Below are positions 22,452 through 33,670 of a stretch of DNA of 64,000 nucleotides, one piece after another. A program made the translations under genes and the position numbers. The notes below the pieces were generated by a model. It saw only the letters and a list, made by a program, of their open reading frames with translations, had not been told where the DNA came from and made no database searches. Positions within the stretch are counted from its first letter, which is position 1, and each line of letters starts with the position of its first letter. Source of the stretch: Pegoplata infirma (taxonomy: Eukaryota > Arthropoda > Insecta > Diptera > Anthomyiidae); the NCBI GenBank assembly GCA_963921195.1, contig OY992538.1, positions 496,001 through 560,000 of the forward strand, in the 5' to 3' direction.

Positions 22452-22526
22452 TAGTTTAAGTCTACTTCGTTTTGAACTACTTCGAATTTTTTTTGCTGGG
22501 ATTATGCATACTATTATATGACATTA

Positions 22527-22892
22527 CCCGAGTAAAAATTTTCTGGTCTAATCATATATAATTTGATACAATCTTATATGAGTTAATATGCTTCCGTATA
22601 AATTTATATAAAATTTTATCTATCACTTTGATACGGTTGATCCACTTTATATGGTTAGATATTGCTCCATATATGATTAGATTCGTATTTTGGTTTTGCT
22701 CATCAAATTATATAAAAATAGATATTATAAGATCAATTTGATCTAATTAGATTTGACCAAATTCAGGATCAAATTGTATCAATTTTTATATTTTTTGATC
22801 TAAAGTAATACAATTAGATATTATTTGATACAACCATTTTACGGATCAAATTAGATCTATTTAGTAAAATTAGCATAATATTTTTACTAGGG
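22527..22892 (+). mobile_element. 366-bp CCCGAG MITE, copy 3
   Basis: Flanked by TA (22525-22526 and 22893-22894). The duplicated segment B at about 25620-25636 ('tatgacagtatttcaat') lacks it, which supports recent movement. Confidence 0.9.
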
Positions 22893-23178
22893 TATTTCAA
22901 TATTTTTTTTTAATGTTGCATCATATATATTTTTATTTAAGTATACAAGAGAGCTTGTATAATTATATATGATTACCAAAGCACCTAAAATCAGTCAAAA
23001 AAGATATATATAAATTCTATAAATTTTTAAATAGAAAAAAAAAAATCTGTTTAATCCATTGTATTTTAAAATTACAAAAAAATGCATATTGGATTTTAAA
23101 AGTTAAATTTTTAAAAAATGCATATTACTAAAATAGTTGTGTGTAACTTTATATAAGATCAAATAAGATAATATATGA

Positions 23179-23236
23179 TGCGTGGTTCGAGTTCGATTCC
23201 CGGCTCAACCCAGAAAAAAACTATTTTTTTTTTTTT
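23179..23236 (+). other. tRNA 3'-half-like segment, unit 1A
   Basis: 'ggttcgagttcgattcccgg' is a B-box and T-arm, followed by 'ctcaacccag' and a T-run of 14 or more from 23224. No A-box found upstream. Confidence 0.5.
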
Positions 23237-23398
23237 TAATTTTTTTTAAAAAGAAAATATGTTTTTAAAGCTTCTATTTTTATCTAAACTTAAAAATATT
23301 GAATAATTAAATTTTTATGATAAAATCTAAAAATAATTATTATTTATTTATAGTTATATAATTTTATATATTACATCATATAAGTTAATATATGGTTC

Positions 23399-23462
23399 CT
23401 AGGTACGCTGGGTTCGATCCCCGGCTGAGCTAAGAAAAAAAGTTGTTTTTTTAATTTTTTTT
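23399..23462 (+). other. tRNA 3'-half-like segment, unit 2A
   Basis: 'gctgggttcgatccccggc' can form a complete 5-bp T-stem (CTGGG/CCCGG with one G-T pair) and 7-base loop. 'tgagctaag' and oligo-T follow. Confidence 0.55.
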
Positions 23463-23583
23463 TTAAAGAAAATATGTTTTAGAAGCTTTAATTTTTTACT
23501 AAACTTAAAAATATTGATTAATTAATTTTTTATGATAATATTTAGAAATAAATATTATTTATATATATGTAGTAATATAACTT

Positions 23584-24655
23584 CCCGAGTAAAAAAAAGT
23601 TATATGACGCAATATTTAATTATATATGAACAGATAATTTTGATCCGAAAATTGGCGGATCGAATATTATACGATTATATCAAATTCTATTATTTTTGAT
23701 AAAATAATATCAAATTTGATTAAGTTTGATCCCAAAAATGGGTCTATCTAATTGTATTAAATCATATCTTATCTGTTAAAATTAGATAATTTTTTATATA
23801 ATTAGATGAAATCTGGTAAAATTTTTGGAATTTTAAACGTGAAATTAGAAATTATTTTATCAGATTGGATACATTATCAATTAGAAGAGTTTTTATTACA
23901 TTTTTCGGAGTTTTTTCGGGACTTAGCAAATTATTAAAAATTTATAATTTTTTTCTAAAATCATTTATAAGGGATTTAAAAATTCCAAAAAATGTTTGTG
24001 TCTTAGAAAATTAAAAAAACATTTTTTGGAACTAAAAAATTTTTCAAAAAAATAAAATTCCTCCAAAAAACATTTTCAATGATTTTTTTACTCCAAAAAA
24101 AATTGCCAAAAAATTTTGTGTCCGGGACTTTGGAAAATTTTCATAATTTTTTTTTAAGGCTTGAAATTTTTTTTAATTTTTTTTTTTTATATAATTTTTA
24201 TAAAATTTTTATATAATTCTTGAGGAACCTGAGTTCGATTCCCGATTAAGTCAAGAAAAAAAATATTTTTTTTTTACATTTTTTTTAATCTAAATGATTT
24301 TTTAATGCGTTTTCGTTTTTTAAATTTAAAAAAAAAATAAAATCCCTGAATTTTAACAAAAATATTTCAAAAATAATTATATTTTGATATAATTATATAT
24401 TATTTAATATCTAATTATATAAAAATTTATCTAATTTTAACAGATAAGATATGATTTAATACAATTAGATAGACCCATTTTTGGGATCAAACTAAATCAA
24501 ATTTGATATTATTTTATCAAAAATAATAGAATTTGATATAATCGTATAATATTCGATCCGCCAATTTTCGGATCAAAATTAATATGGATTTACATAAAAG
24601 CATATCTGTTCATATAAAAATAAATATTGCGTCATATAACTTTTTTTTACTCGGG
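23584..24655. mobile_element. 1.07-kb CCCGAG element with about 240-bp inverted arms
   Basis: Ends CCCGAGTAAAAAAAAGTTAT and its complement. The arms (about 23584-23825 and 24408-24655) mirror each other through 'tttgatccgaaaattggcgg', 'gatcccaaaaatgggtct' and 'tatctgttaaaattagat'. The interior holds a third tRNA-like unit (24221-24290) and sequence shared with 27854-28500. Confidence 0.75.
24221..24290 (+). other. tRNA 3'-half-like segment, unit 3A
   Basis: 'aacctgagttcgattcccg' B-box and T-loop, then 'attaagtcaag' and a T11 run. Its counterpart in copy B is at 26331-26388. Confidence 0.45.
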
Positions 24656-24961
24656 GAATCATGATTTAATTATATATAACTGCCCGAGTAAAAAAGAGTT
24701 ATATATCGCAGTGACAAATTAGATCCCAAATATGGTGGACACAATTGTTTCAAATATTATCTTCGGTTATCCTACAAGATCTGAACAGATAGTCTTATAT
24801 ATAATATGATACGTAAAATGGGTCTATCTGGTTTTATCAGTTTGATCCGGACTGATACAATATAAAATAAATTGAGACTATAAGACATAAATATTATGGT
24901 TAGATTTTGCTCTACCCGAGTAAAAATGAATACATATAATTTTACATTATTTGATGTATGT
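24656..24961. repeat. CCCGAG-type ends without partners
   Basis: Left-type ends begin at 24683 (CCCGAGTAAAAAAG) and 24915 (CCCGAGTAAAAATG). The interior is TA-rich and no gene is present. Confidence 0.4.
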
Positions 24962-25910
24962 ATATATAGCCATATGAAATAATATGTTTTCATATCAAAC
25001 AAAGTACATAATTATATCTCGCATTGAGTTTTTCCAAATTTTTTAAATGGAGTTATATAAAATTACATCTAATGATAACCATATTAATATATAAATACAT
25101 GTGGGAGACATAATCATATGTGACACATATAACTTAATCTGATTGCATACATATTTATATGTGACTTAATATCAAATAACGTATACGAGCATATTTAAAA
25201 AAAATCCAGTATCATTATATATATAATTATATATGACTTACAAGAAACCATTTAAAATTATATATGACTTACAAGAAACCATTTAAAACTATATATGGTT
25301 CCATCTTAAAAAACGAAAAAAAAAAAATTTCAAATATAATTATATATGGTCGCACATATAACTCTATATACAGTTATATAAAACTATACATGGCATCAAA
25401 CATTTATTTTTTTAATATTATCAAAGATATAATTATAAATGGCTTATGAGATACCGTATATAGTTTTGTAAGGTACCATATAAATACAATTTTTTTTTAA
25501 ACTCTATATATAATTTTAAATGGTGGCACATGTAACGCCATATAAAATGTTATACAATTGTATAAGATAAAAAATATTTTTTTCTTTCACAATATTTTAT
25601 ATATAATTATGCATACTTTTATATGACAGTATTTCAATATTTTTTTTTAATGTTGCATCATATATATTTTTATTTAAGTATACAAGAGAGCTTGTATAAT
25701 TATATATGATTCTCAAAGCACCTAAAATCAGTCAAAAAATATATATAAATTCTATAAATTTTTAAATAGAAAAAAAATCTGTTTAATCCATTGTATTTTA
25801 AAACTTAAAAAAATGCATATTGGATTTTAAAAGTTAAATGTTTAAAAAATGCATATAACTTAAATAGTTGTGTGTAACTTTATATAAGATCATATAAGAT
25901 AATATATGAT

Positions 25911-25969
25911 GCTTGGGGACCCCGAGTTCGATTCCCGGCTCAACCCAGAAAAAAACTTTTTTTTTTTTT
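25911..25969 (+). other. tRNA 3'-half-like segment, unit 1B
   Basis: 'ggggaccccgagttcgattc' then 'ccggctcaaccc', with a T13 run from about 25957. The extra 'ggggacccc' before the B-box fits a variable-loop and T-stem region better than the decayed 1A copy. Confidence 0.55.
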
Positions 25970-26129
25970 AATTTTTTAAAAAAGAAAATATGTTTTTAAA
26001 GCTTTTTGTTTTTTCTAAACTTAAAAATATTGAATAATTAAATTTTTATGATAAAATCGAAAAATAAAAATTATTTATTTATAGTTATATAATTTTATAT
26101 ATTACATCATTTAAGTTAATATATGGTTC

Positions 26130-26184
26130 CTAGGGACCCTGGGTTCGATCCCCGGCTGAGCTAAGAAAAAAAGTTGTTTTTTTT
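26130..26184 (+). other. tRNA 3'-half-like segment, unit 2B
   Basis: 'agggaccctgggttcgatcc' then 'ccggctgagcta', with a T8 run from about 26177. Full T-arm pairing is possible. Confidence 0.55.
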
Positions 26185-26330
26185 AAAGAAAATATGTTTT
26201 AGAAGCTTTAATTTTTTACTAAACTTAAAAATATTGATTAATTTATTTTTTATGATAATATTTAGAAATAAATATTATTTATATATAGTAATATAACTTT
26301 CTATAATGCATCATATATGATAATATATAA

Positions 26331-26388
26331 TTCTTGAGGACCCTGAGTTCGATTCCCGACTAAGTCAAGAAAAAAATTATTTTTTTTT
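26331..26388 (+). other. tRNA 3'-half-like segment, unit 3B
   Basis: 'gaggaccctgagttcgattc' then 'ccgactaagtca', with a T8 run from about 26381. T-stem partly mismatched. Confidence 0.5.
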
Positions 26389-26516
26389 AAATTTTTTTTT
26401 AATCTAAATGATTTTTTAATGCGTTTTCGTTTTTCAAATTTAAAAAAAAATAAAATCCCTGAATTTTAACAAAAATATTTCAAAAATAATTATATTTTGA
26501 TATAATTATATATTAT

Positions 26517-27220
26517 TTAATCCGAAGAAAAAAATATTTTAAAACTTTAATGTTTAACCATCAATATCTCTGGTTTTAAGAGAGCTAAAGTCCTCAGATC
26601 AAGCTCAAATCAAAGCTTTATTTGTTGCCAATAATTAAAAGTGTATTTGGTTCGAACTTATGTTAGCAATATTTTCAGATAAAATTATTTTTGTCTGATT
26701 TTCAGATAAAATTATTTTTGTCTGAAAAAACTTCCGAAAAAAACTTAAAACTCATTATTTGGCCGTTGGTGAGTAAAAAAGTTTATACATGTTTTATACC
26801 ATTTTAAAGGTATTTTTATTAAATATACAACGGCAGAAAGAAAATTTGGATCCGATGAAAAATGTGAAGCTCATAAGCCAAAAACCGTTTTTACTTTAAA
26901 GCTTTATAACTTGGAAAATTAAGAGCATTGGAAGATGAAAATCATGTTGTTGAACTCAGTATTAAACCCCCTATTAGCTCAGCAAATAAACTAAAAAAAA
27001 AAAAAAATCACAAATTTTAGCAAAAATTTTCTAAGTCTTTTTTAAAATTTTGTTCAAATTCAAGTCGAATATAATTTGATGCAATCATATACCCGATAAG
27101 ATAAACTGGATTTAATTATATATAAGTTAAACTTGATATAATTATATATGATAAACTATTTTCAAAAATTTTCTAAGTTTTTTTAAAACATAGTCTTTTA
27201 AAGTTGTCATTTATTAACAA
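26517..27220. other. Unassigned spacer
   Basis: AT-rich with a local direct repeat ('tcagataaaattatttttgtctga', two copies near 26677-26725). No gene recognised. Confidence 0.4.
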
Positions 27221-27360
27221 CGTCCGCTGGGTCAGAGGGTAGAGATTGCGATTACAAAACATGTTTTGTAATCGCGTTTTGGAATCGAACAGCTACCAAC
27301 TGTACAGTTGGTAGCTGTTCGATTCCCCCGCCGCTCGAAGTTTTTTTTTTTTTTTTAAAT
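27221..27360 (+). other. tRNA-like segment expanded by two perfect palindromes
   Basis: Begins 'gtccgctgggtcagagggta' (D-arm-like) and ends 'gctgttcgattcccccgc' (B-box and T-loop) before a T-run of 16 or more. Between and overlapping these lie perfect palindromes at 27248-27275 (28 bp) and 27281-27326 (46 bp); the second includes the T-loop half. As it stands it would fold into two long hairpins instead of a tRNA. Confidence 0.65.
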
Positions 27361-27853
27361 AAATTTTAATTATATATATTTATATCTTAATATTGAAAAA
27401 AATTGTTTGGATAAAACTTTATCAGTTCTAAAAACAGATTTTATTGTTCGGATTAAATTATATATAGTTCTAAAAATAGATTTTTTTTTTCGGATAAAAT
27501 TTTATCTAAAGTTTTTTGTAATATTTTTTTTTTTCTTTCGTATGAAATTTTATCTTTTTTTATCCAGCTAAAAAAATCTTTTTTTTTTTTGTCTTGGTCC
27601 AATAAGATCCAACCATTTTTCGGATGAAATTGTATCCCACCGATTAAAACTGATCTAATTAGATAAACCCACTTTTCGGATCAAATTGTATCCGTCCGGT
27701 TAAAACTGATCTAATCTTAGCGATCCATTTTTCGGATCAGTGCTGATCTTTCAAATCTCGGATCTATCAACAGATCTGGAATAATATAAGAACATATATT
27801 GCTCCATACAAAAATTTTTACTCGGGTACATAAAGAACATATTTTTGTATAAA
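27361..27853. repeat. GATC-motif TA-rich sequence ending in CTCGGG
   Basis: Several 'ccatttttcggatcaaa' type units and a right-type end 'aatttttactcggg' near 27822. No left partner identified. Confidence 0.45.
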
Positions 27854-28500
27854 CCCGAGTAAAAAAAAGTTATATGACGCAATATTTAATTATATATGAA
27901 CAGATATGCTTTTATGTAAATCCATATTAATTTTGATCCGAAAATTGGCGGATCGAATATTATACGATTATATCAAATTCTATTATTTTTGATAAAATAA
28001 TATCAAATTTGATTAAGTTTGATCCCAAAAATGGGTCTATCTAATTGTATTAAATCATATCTTATCTGTTAAAATTAGATAATTTTTTATATAATTAGAT
28101 GAAATCTGGTAAAATTTTTTGAATTTTAAACGTGAAATTAGAAATTATTTTATCAGATTGGATACATTATCAATTAGAAGAGTTTTTATTGCATTTTTAG
28201 GAGTTTTTTCGGGACTTAGCAAATTATTAAAAATTTTTAATTTTTTTCTAAAATCATTTATAAGGGATTTAAAAATTCCAAAAAATGTTTGTGTCTTAGA
28301 AAATTAAAAAAACATTTTTTGAAACTTAAAAATTCCTCCAAAAAACATTTTCAATGATTTTTTACTCCAAAAAAAATTGTCAAAAAATTTTGTGTCCGGG
28401 ACTTTGGAAAATTTTCATAATTTTTTTTTAAGGCTTGAAATTTTTTTAATTTTTTAATTGTCCGGGACTTAGAAAATTTTGAAAAATTTTTTCGGGATAT
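27854..28500 (+). repeat. CCCGAG element, truncated copy of 23584-24190
   Basis: Starts CCCGAGTAAAAAAAAGTTAT and tracks the 23584 element up to its 'gtccgggacttagaaaattt' region, then loses similarity. No right arm. Confidence 0.65.
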
Positions 28501-28624
28501 AATTATAAATAAAATCATATATCTTTACATATATCTCCCATATCTAAAAATTCCCGACCTTAGATGTCATATCTAATTTCATATAGATCGGTATATAAAT
28601 AGATATGAATATGTATGTTATCAT

Positions 28625-28990
28625 CCCTAGTAAAAATATTATGCTAATTTTACTAAATAGATCTAATTTGATCCGTAAAATGGTTGTATCAAATAATATC
28701 AAATTGTATTACTTTAGACCAAAAAATATAAAAATTGATACAACTTGATCCTGAATTTGGTCAAATCTAATTAGATCAAATTGATCTTATAATATCTATT
28801 TTTATATAATTTGATGAGCAAAACCAAAATACGAATCTAATCATATATGGAGCAATATCTAACCATATAAAGTGGATCAACCGAATCAAAGTGATAGATA
28901 AAATTTTATATAAATTTATACGGAAGCATATTAACTCATATAAGATTATATCAAATTATATATGATTAGACCAGAAAATTTTTACTCGGG
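28625..28990 (-). mobile_element. 366-bp CCCGAG MITE, copy 4 (inverted)
   Basis: Reverse complement matches 22527-22892 in length and nearly all bases. Outer flanks here are 'at' and 'at'. Confidence 0.88.
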
Positions 28991-29727
28991 ATATTAAAAA
29001 ATAAGGAAAAATACAATGCTATATATAAACTTATATGTCCATATCAAAGTTCATGCATAACCATATATAAATATAAATAATTATATATTAGCATATATGG
29101 TTATATCAAATCTTTTTTACTCGGGAAACATTACATAAAGTGCATATGATTATATATAATGTTATCCAACTTATATGATGTTGTTAGGAGCAATATATGA
29201 TCAGTTATAATTGTTTTAAATTATATTTAGTTGTATCAGTTTTCTCCAGCTGATATAATTCGCGACCTTGGAACAACAAGGTTCTATTTGCACCAACACT
29301 ACTATTGAGAAAACTAAGGTTGAATATTGTTAATCGCTTTACTAAGTCAGTTTTGACTAAATTTAAAAACGGTTTTTGAATAATTTTAAATTAGTCCTTA
29401 AATTTTATAATGTATTTGAAAATATTGGCGCTACTATATTAGTTTTTGCACAATTTGAGTCTCAAAAAGCAGATAGAACTCTGTTGCTCAACGATAAGGC
29501 ACATGAATTTGGACAACATGGTTCTAACTGCCAAATAGAACCTTGTGTTTCTGTAAGAAATAGTTTTTTGCAGATAGAACCTTGTGTTATTTGGATTTCA
29601 ATATAAAAATACAACATTTAAAAAAAATAAACCGACTTACAAGGTAAGCCTCCCAAGTGTCCACCTGGGATCTTCATAATATTTTTTTTATTTTGTAGAG
29701 CAGGAAAAATATTGTCACACTTTATTA

Positions 29728-29745
29728 GGGGGGGGGGGGGGGGGG
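29728..29745 (+). repeat. G18 homopolymer
   Basis: Eighteen consecutive G residues. Its length is likely to vary or be misread. Confidence 0.9.
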
Positions 29746-30428
29746 TACATAAGAGGAAGAGAATGGTCAGTTTTTAGTCCTGGTAATGAGTATTTCATTG
29801 TAATGTTTTCATCATCGGCATGAGTTTTAATAAAATACTCCATTGCTAGGGCCATAATGGAATTTTCAGCAAGTTTCAAACTAACTACATCTATCCTACT
29901 ATCCTGACTGTCTGAGAAATTTCATTTGAAATAACCTGACCTTACCCTCTATTACTACTTCAGTCCATTGTCCTTTATGTTCCAATCAATTTCCAATTTT
30001 ATTGGTAAAAATGCCGCAGAGTTTTGTAGTCTTGCCCAAAATATTAAATCATGATAATGTTTTCTTTAATAAAAACTTTTTACGAATAACCCTCACATAT
30101 TTGCAAAAAATATGTAAGGGTTAAAAAAATATTCAGAAATAAATAACTCCAAGAAATTTCTCAAATTTATTCAATATTCACAAAAAATTTGGAAAACTAA
30201 GAACAAATCAAGAAAATACAAAAAATAAGTCAGAAAAATGCAGATATATTCAGAAAAAAGCATAAAATTCAGAAAGAAAAACAACTAGAAAATTTAGAAA
30301 AATCTGAATATATATATTTTTTTTATTTATAATTAAATAAAAAAGTATAAAAGTACAAATTAATGCAAACAAATTTTTCCCTAACAAAAAAAATGTACAA
30401 GCTAAAAAAAACTAAATAACAAAAAAAA

Positions 30429-30510
30429 AAAGTCGACAGATCAGGGATTCGATCACCGGACCTTCTGTTTTCCAGTCTGGCTCACTTCAGCAAGCCCACC
30501 GTAGCTTATT
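30429..30510 (-). other. tRNA-like segment
   Basis: Reverse complement runs 'taagctacggtgggcttgc' (A-box-like), 'gactggaaaacagaaggtc' (anticodon-arm-like), 'ggtgatcgaatccctgatc' (B-box-like), then 'tgtcgac' and a T11 run. Pairing is imperfect, so it is a relic. Confidence 0.45.
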
Positions 30511-30530
30511 TAAATAATGATTAGATATTC

Positions 30531-30647
30531 GATTTTCAAATATACTGGTTAGTGTTGCCATGTGGTAATATTTTATTGGAAAGAATTTGCGATGATGGTA
30601 ACTAATCTAATTGGAAAAGCGATATTTGGTATGGCAATACTGTGTTA
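30531..30647. repeat. 117-bp dispersed repeat
   Basis: 'gattttcaaatatactggtt' through 'gatatttggtatggcaatac' is repeated, diverged, at about 35092-35208. Confidence 0.75.
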
Positions 30648-31089
30648 CTCGAGTGACCCTATCGCACCTAGGTGTCACTACCAGAACTATGTGTTTTTTT
30701 ATTTTATTTATTAACAAGCTGACCCGGTCCTCGTTGCTGGCCCTAAGAAAACATCGATTTTTTTTTATTACATCTCGAACTTAATATACAGTGTCGGACA
30801 AAACTAAAGCACGGGACCGTGTCCATAAGTAGAATTTAGTTCCACCTTCGGTTAGCACTATCTATTGAAAAACAGACAGACGCAGTTAATTATAGTGTGT
30901 CATTTTCACATTCTTATCGAATCGTGGCCTTTAATATAGCTAAACTTCCAAGTTGCGTCCTCGAAGTTTAAGGTTGTAATAATATGAAAACTATAATTCT
31001 TATTTTCTTTTTTGTTTAATCGTTAGCTCATATAGTCAAACTGAGGTGGCGTCCTGCAACTTTTTTAAAATTAGACACCAGCCTAAAAA

Positions 31090-31790
31090 CATTATCATGT
31101 TAAAAACTTGTAAAATTACAAAAAAGCTCGTAATTTTTACTACCAATTCTCGTAAAATAGGAGGTGGAAAAACTTAGTTAAGTTACGAGAAGTCCTTGTA
31201 ATTTTTATCGAGTCAAAAAGTTGTAAATTTACAACTTTTTTGGTTAAAACCTTGCAAATTTTTTGTAATTTTGCAAGCTTATTACCAATAAAATTGTAAT
31301 TTTTACTAGAAACTCTTTTAAAATAGGAGCTACTCGTAGCAAACAATCATTTTACGAGAATTTTTTGGTAACTTTACAAGATTTAAAAAAAAACATGTTA
31401 AATTACTAGAAAAAGTCTCGTTTTCCTGTGTTAATTTGTGTTTTGTGTGATCGAAATTTAAATTTTTTTATAAATTTACATTTTTATTGGTAAAACGTTA
31501 GTTATCCGCAGCCAAAATTTACGAAAAAATTTTAAATTTACAAGAAAAAATTATTGTCCACAAGGAATTCTAGTAATTTTATAATAAAAACAAAAATCTC
31601 GTAATTTTTACAAGGAATTCTCGTAAAAAAGGATGTAGCAAAAAATCTAGTTAAGTCGCGAGAATTCCTTTTTAGTTTTATCGCGTCAAAAAAGCTGTAA
31701 ATTTACAATTTTATTGGTAAAAAGCTTGAAAATTAAAAAAAAATTTGGTAATTTTTAATAGGAATTCTCGTAAAATACAAGCTTTTCTTT
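31090..31790. repeat. Diverged repeats of 'aattctcgtaaaa' units
   Basis: At least four units with 'ctcgtaatttttac', 'aattctcgtaaaatagga', 'gtcaaaaagttgtaaatttac'. Unit lengths vary from about 120 to 180 bp. The 68-residue minus-strand frame at 31140 runs through them and is not considered a gene. Confidence 0.6.
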
Positions 31791-32095
31791 TCATTTAACA
31801 AGTTTTTTGTTAAGTGTATTTGGGCAATATTAAATTTTTAATCTGTGCAACATGGTTCTGTTTCCAATTAAAGTGTCCACATGGTTCTATCTGCAAAACA
31901 ATATGGGCTTTTTTGGTAAACAAGGTTCTATCAGCCAGTTAGAACCTTGTTAACTGAATCTCAAACCAAAAACACGTAGATAGAACCTTGTTGAATTGAA
32001 TATCTCAGAAGCTGTAAGAGATAGAGAAAAACTGAGAACGCCAATCGAAAGAGCGTAGTCGCTTTAGTGCGATGCGATATATAACTCATTATATA

Positions 32096-32508
32096 CCCGA
32101 CTAAAAAAAAATAATACGGGGCAATATAGCATTTGATCCCAAAAATGGAGGATCCAAAATTATATGATTATATCTTATTAGATCAAAATTTAGATAATAA
32201 GATATAATTAGATCCCAAAAATGGAACGGTAAATATTATCTAATTTGTTATTACAAAAAATTAGATTTAATAAGATCTAATAATACACAATTATATCTTA
32301 TTAGATCTAATATGATCTTTAATATCAAATCAGATGAAATTTACCGTTCCATTTTTGGGATCCATTTATATCTAATTATATCAAATTTGATCTAATAAGA
32401 TATAATCATATATTTTTAGATCCTTCATTTTTGGGATCAAACGATGGATCTATTTATATACAATTATATAAAAAACTATATAATTACAACACAACTTTTT
32501 TACTCGGG
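32096..32508. mobile_element. 413-bp CCCGAC/CCCGAG foldback element
   Basis: Ends CCCGACTAAAAAAAA and CTTTTTTACTCGGG, flanked by TA on both sides. The arms mirror through 'tttgatcccaaaaatgga' and 'aaatggaacggtaaat'. Confidence 0.8.
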
Positions 32509-33027
32509 TAGACCCAATTCGCGTATCACATTATATATAAGGTTATCCCGCTAGATCATAAAATACACCCGCAGATAATTATAAAAGTAATTGTATCCGC
32601 CATATTTGGGATACAATTAGTCATGAACTTTTTTTTTTTTTACTAGGGTGCACATGATTGCATTTAAAAAATTTAAAAAATATCCTACGGGACATATAAT
32701 CATGTATGATATATTATGTTTGTATCAAATTATATATTGTTATATATGTTTATTTTTACTCGGGTAAACACAAGAGTATGCAAGACCACAACAACAAAAT
32801 ACATGAAATAAAAATATACAAGACTTTCATTTATATGCAAGACAAAAACCCATAGCATATTCTGGCCTTTCAAACCTTTCAAGCTTACAATACTTAACAT
32901 CTTAGTTTTTCCGGAAAACAATAAGAAAAATTAACAAACTTTCATATTTTGTGTAAAAAAAATAACAACAGATTTTTAGAACGAATTATAACAAAAAATA
33001 ACCAAAAATTAGAACAACACAAATAAA
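32509..33027. repeat. CCCGAG-family right ends and spacer
   Basis: Right-type ends 'tttttactaggg' near 32646 and 'tttttactcggg' near 32764. The remainder is AT-rich without genes. Confidence 0.45.
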
Positions 33028-33592
33028 ACAAGTAAAAAAGTTAAATTCGGCCTTGCCGAATGTAATGATACCCTCCACAATTTCAAAAAGATTATTGCAA
33101 AAAACTTTTTTTTAAAAGGAAATTACTTTTGAAAAAAAAAATCCGCGAAAAAAAATCCGCGAAAAAAAATCCGCGATTTTTTTCTATTTTAGTCCAAAAA
33201 CATGTTCGTACTTGCTTAAATTCCATTTGGTGTTCAATTATGTCAACCAGCAGTCGAATTAAAGCATTTTGTATTTTTAGGTTATGTACTAAAATTTTTG
33301 AGGTGTCCTTACATTTTCGTTCATAACTTTTGAACCGCTGAACCGATATCGCTCAAATGCAATACCAAACTTCTCGGGAGAACTTTCAATGAATGTGTTA
33401 AGTTTCAGTAATCTCCGTGTAATATTTTGGCCGTGATCACCATTTCCACAGACAGACGGGCAGACGGACATCGCTAGAATGTCTTAAAATCGATCGGGGA
33501 TCATGAATATATATACTTTATGGGGTCCCAGACCGATATTTCGATGACTTACAAACGGAATGACAAACTTATATATACCCTCTATCACTAAG
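33028..33592. repeat. INE-1-like repeat, copy 1 (left part)
   Basis: Nearly identical to 47771-48229: 'aaattcggccttgccgaa', 'gtgataccctccaca'-type start, 'cagacggacatcgctagaat', 'ctttatggggtcccagacc' and 'cggaatgacaaacttatata'. The end of the repeat ('taagtggagggtataaaa') has been moved to 35331 by the insertion at 33593-35329. Confidence 0.7.
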
Positions 33593-33670
33593 GGTGAGTT
33601 TTTGAGTTGTAAAATTTATTGGTTTTTGGTTTAAACTGACTTTAAACCACAAATTCTGTTTTTGAGATTA

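Larger units (their letters stand above)
18548..22500. mobile_element. 4-kb nested insertion with CCCAGCAAAAAA ends
   Basis: Left end CCCAGCAAAAAAAG and right end TTTTTTTTGCTGGG, each with 'agtagtt' motifs just inside. Copy B (about 25605-25612, 'atataattatgcat') is the unoccupied site; 'at' is duplicated at the borders. It contains further insertions at 18867-20578 and 22086-22451 and an INE-1-like region. No transposase gene found. Confidence 0.7.
22893..23583 (+). repeat. Duplicated TA-rich segment, copy A (right part), two tRNA-3'-half units
   Basis: Matches 25636-26300. It contains two units of roughly 220-240 bp, each with a T-arm-like segment (23179-23236 and 23399-23462), oligo-T and 'aaagaaaatatgttttt'. 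Broken at 23584 by the next CCCGAG element. Confidence 0.75.
24962..26516 (+). repeat. Duplicated TA-rich segment, copy B (uninterrupted)
   Basis: The intact counterpart of copy A. It lacks the insertions found in A at 18006, 18548, 22527 and 23584. It carries three consecutive tRNA-3'-half units at 25911-25969, 26130-26184 and 26331-26388. Confidence 0.85.
29260..32050. mobile_element. About 2.8-kb element with clustered GGTTCTAT motifs at both sides
   Basis: The motif CAACAAGGTTCTAT(C/T)TGC and variants occurs about five times in 29276-29590 and about five times in 31846-31995, in both orientations, and not in between. Clustered subterminal motifs are typical transposase-binding regions of cut-and-paste elements. 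Exact ends and target duplication were not found. The core has no intact gene. Confidence 0.5.
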
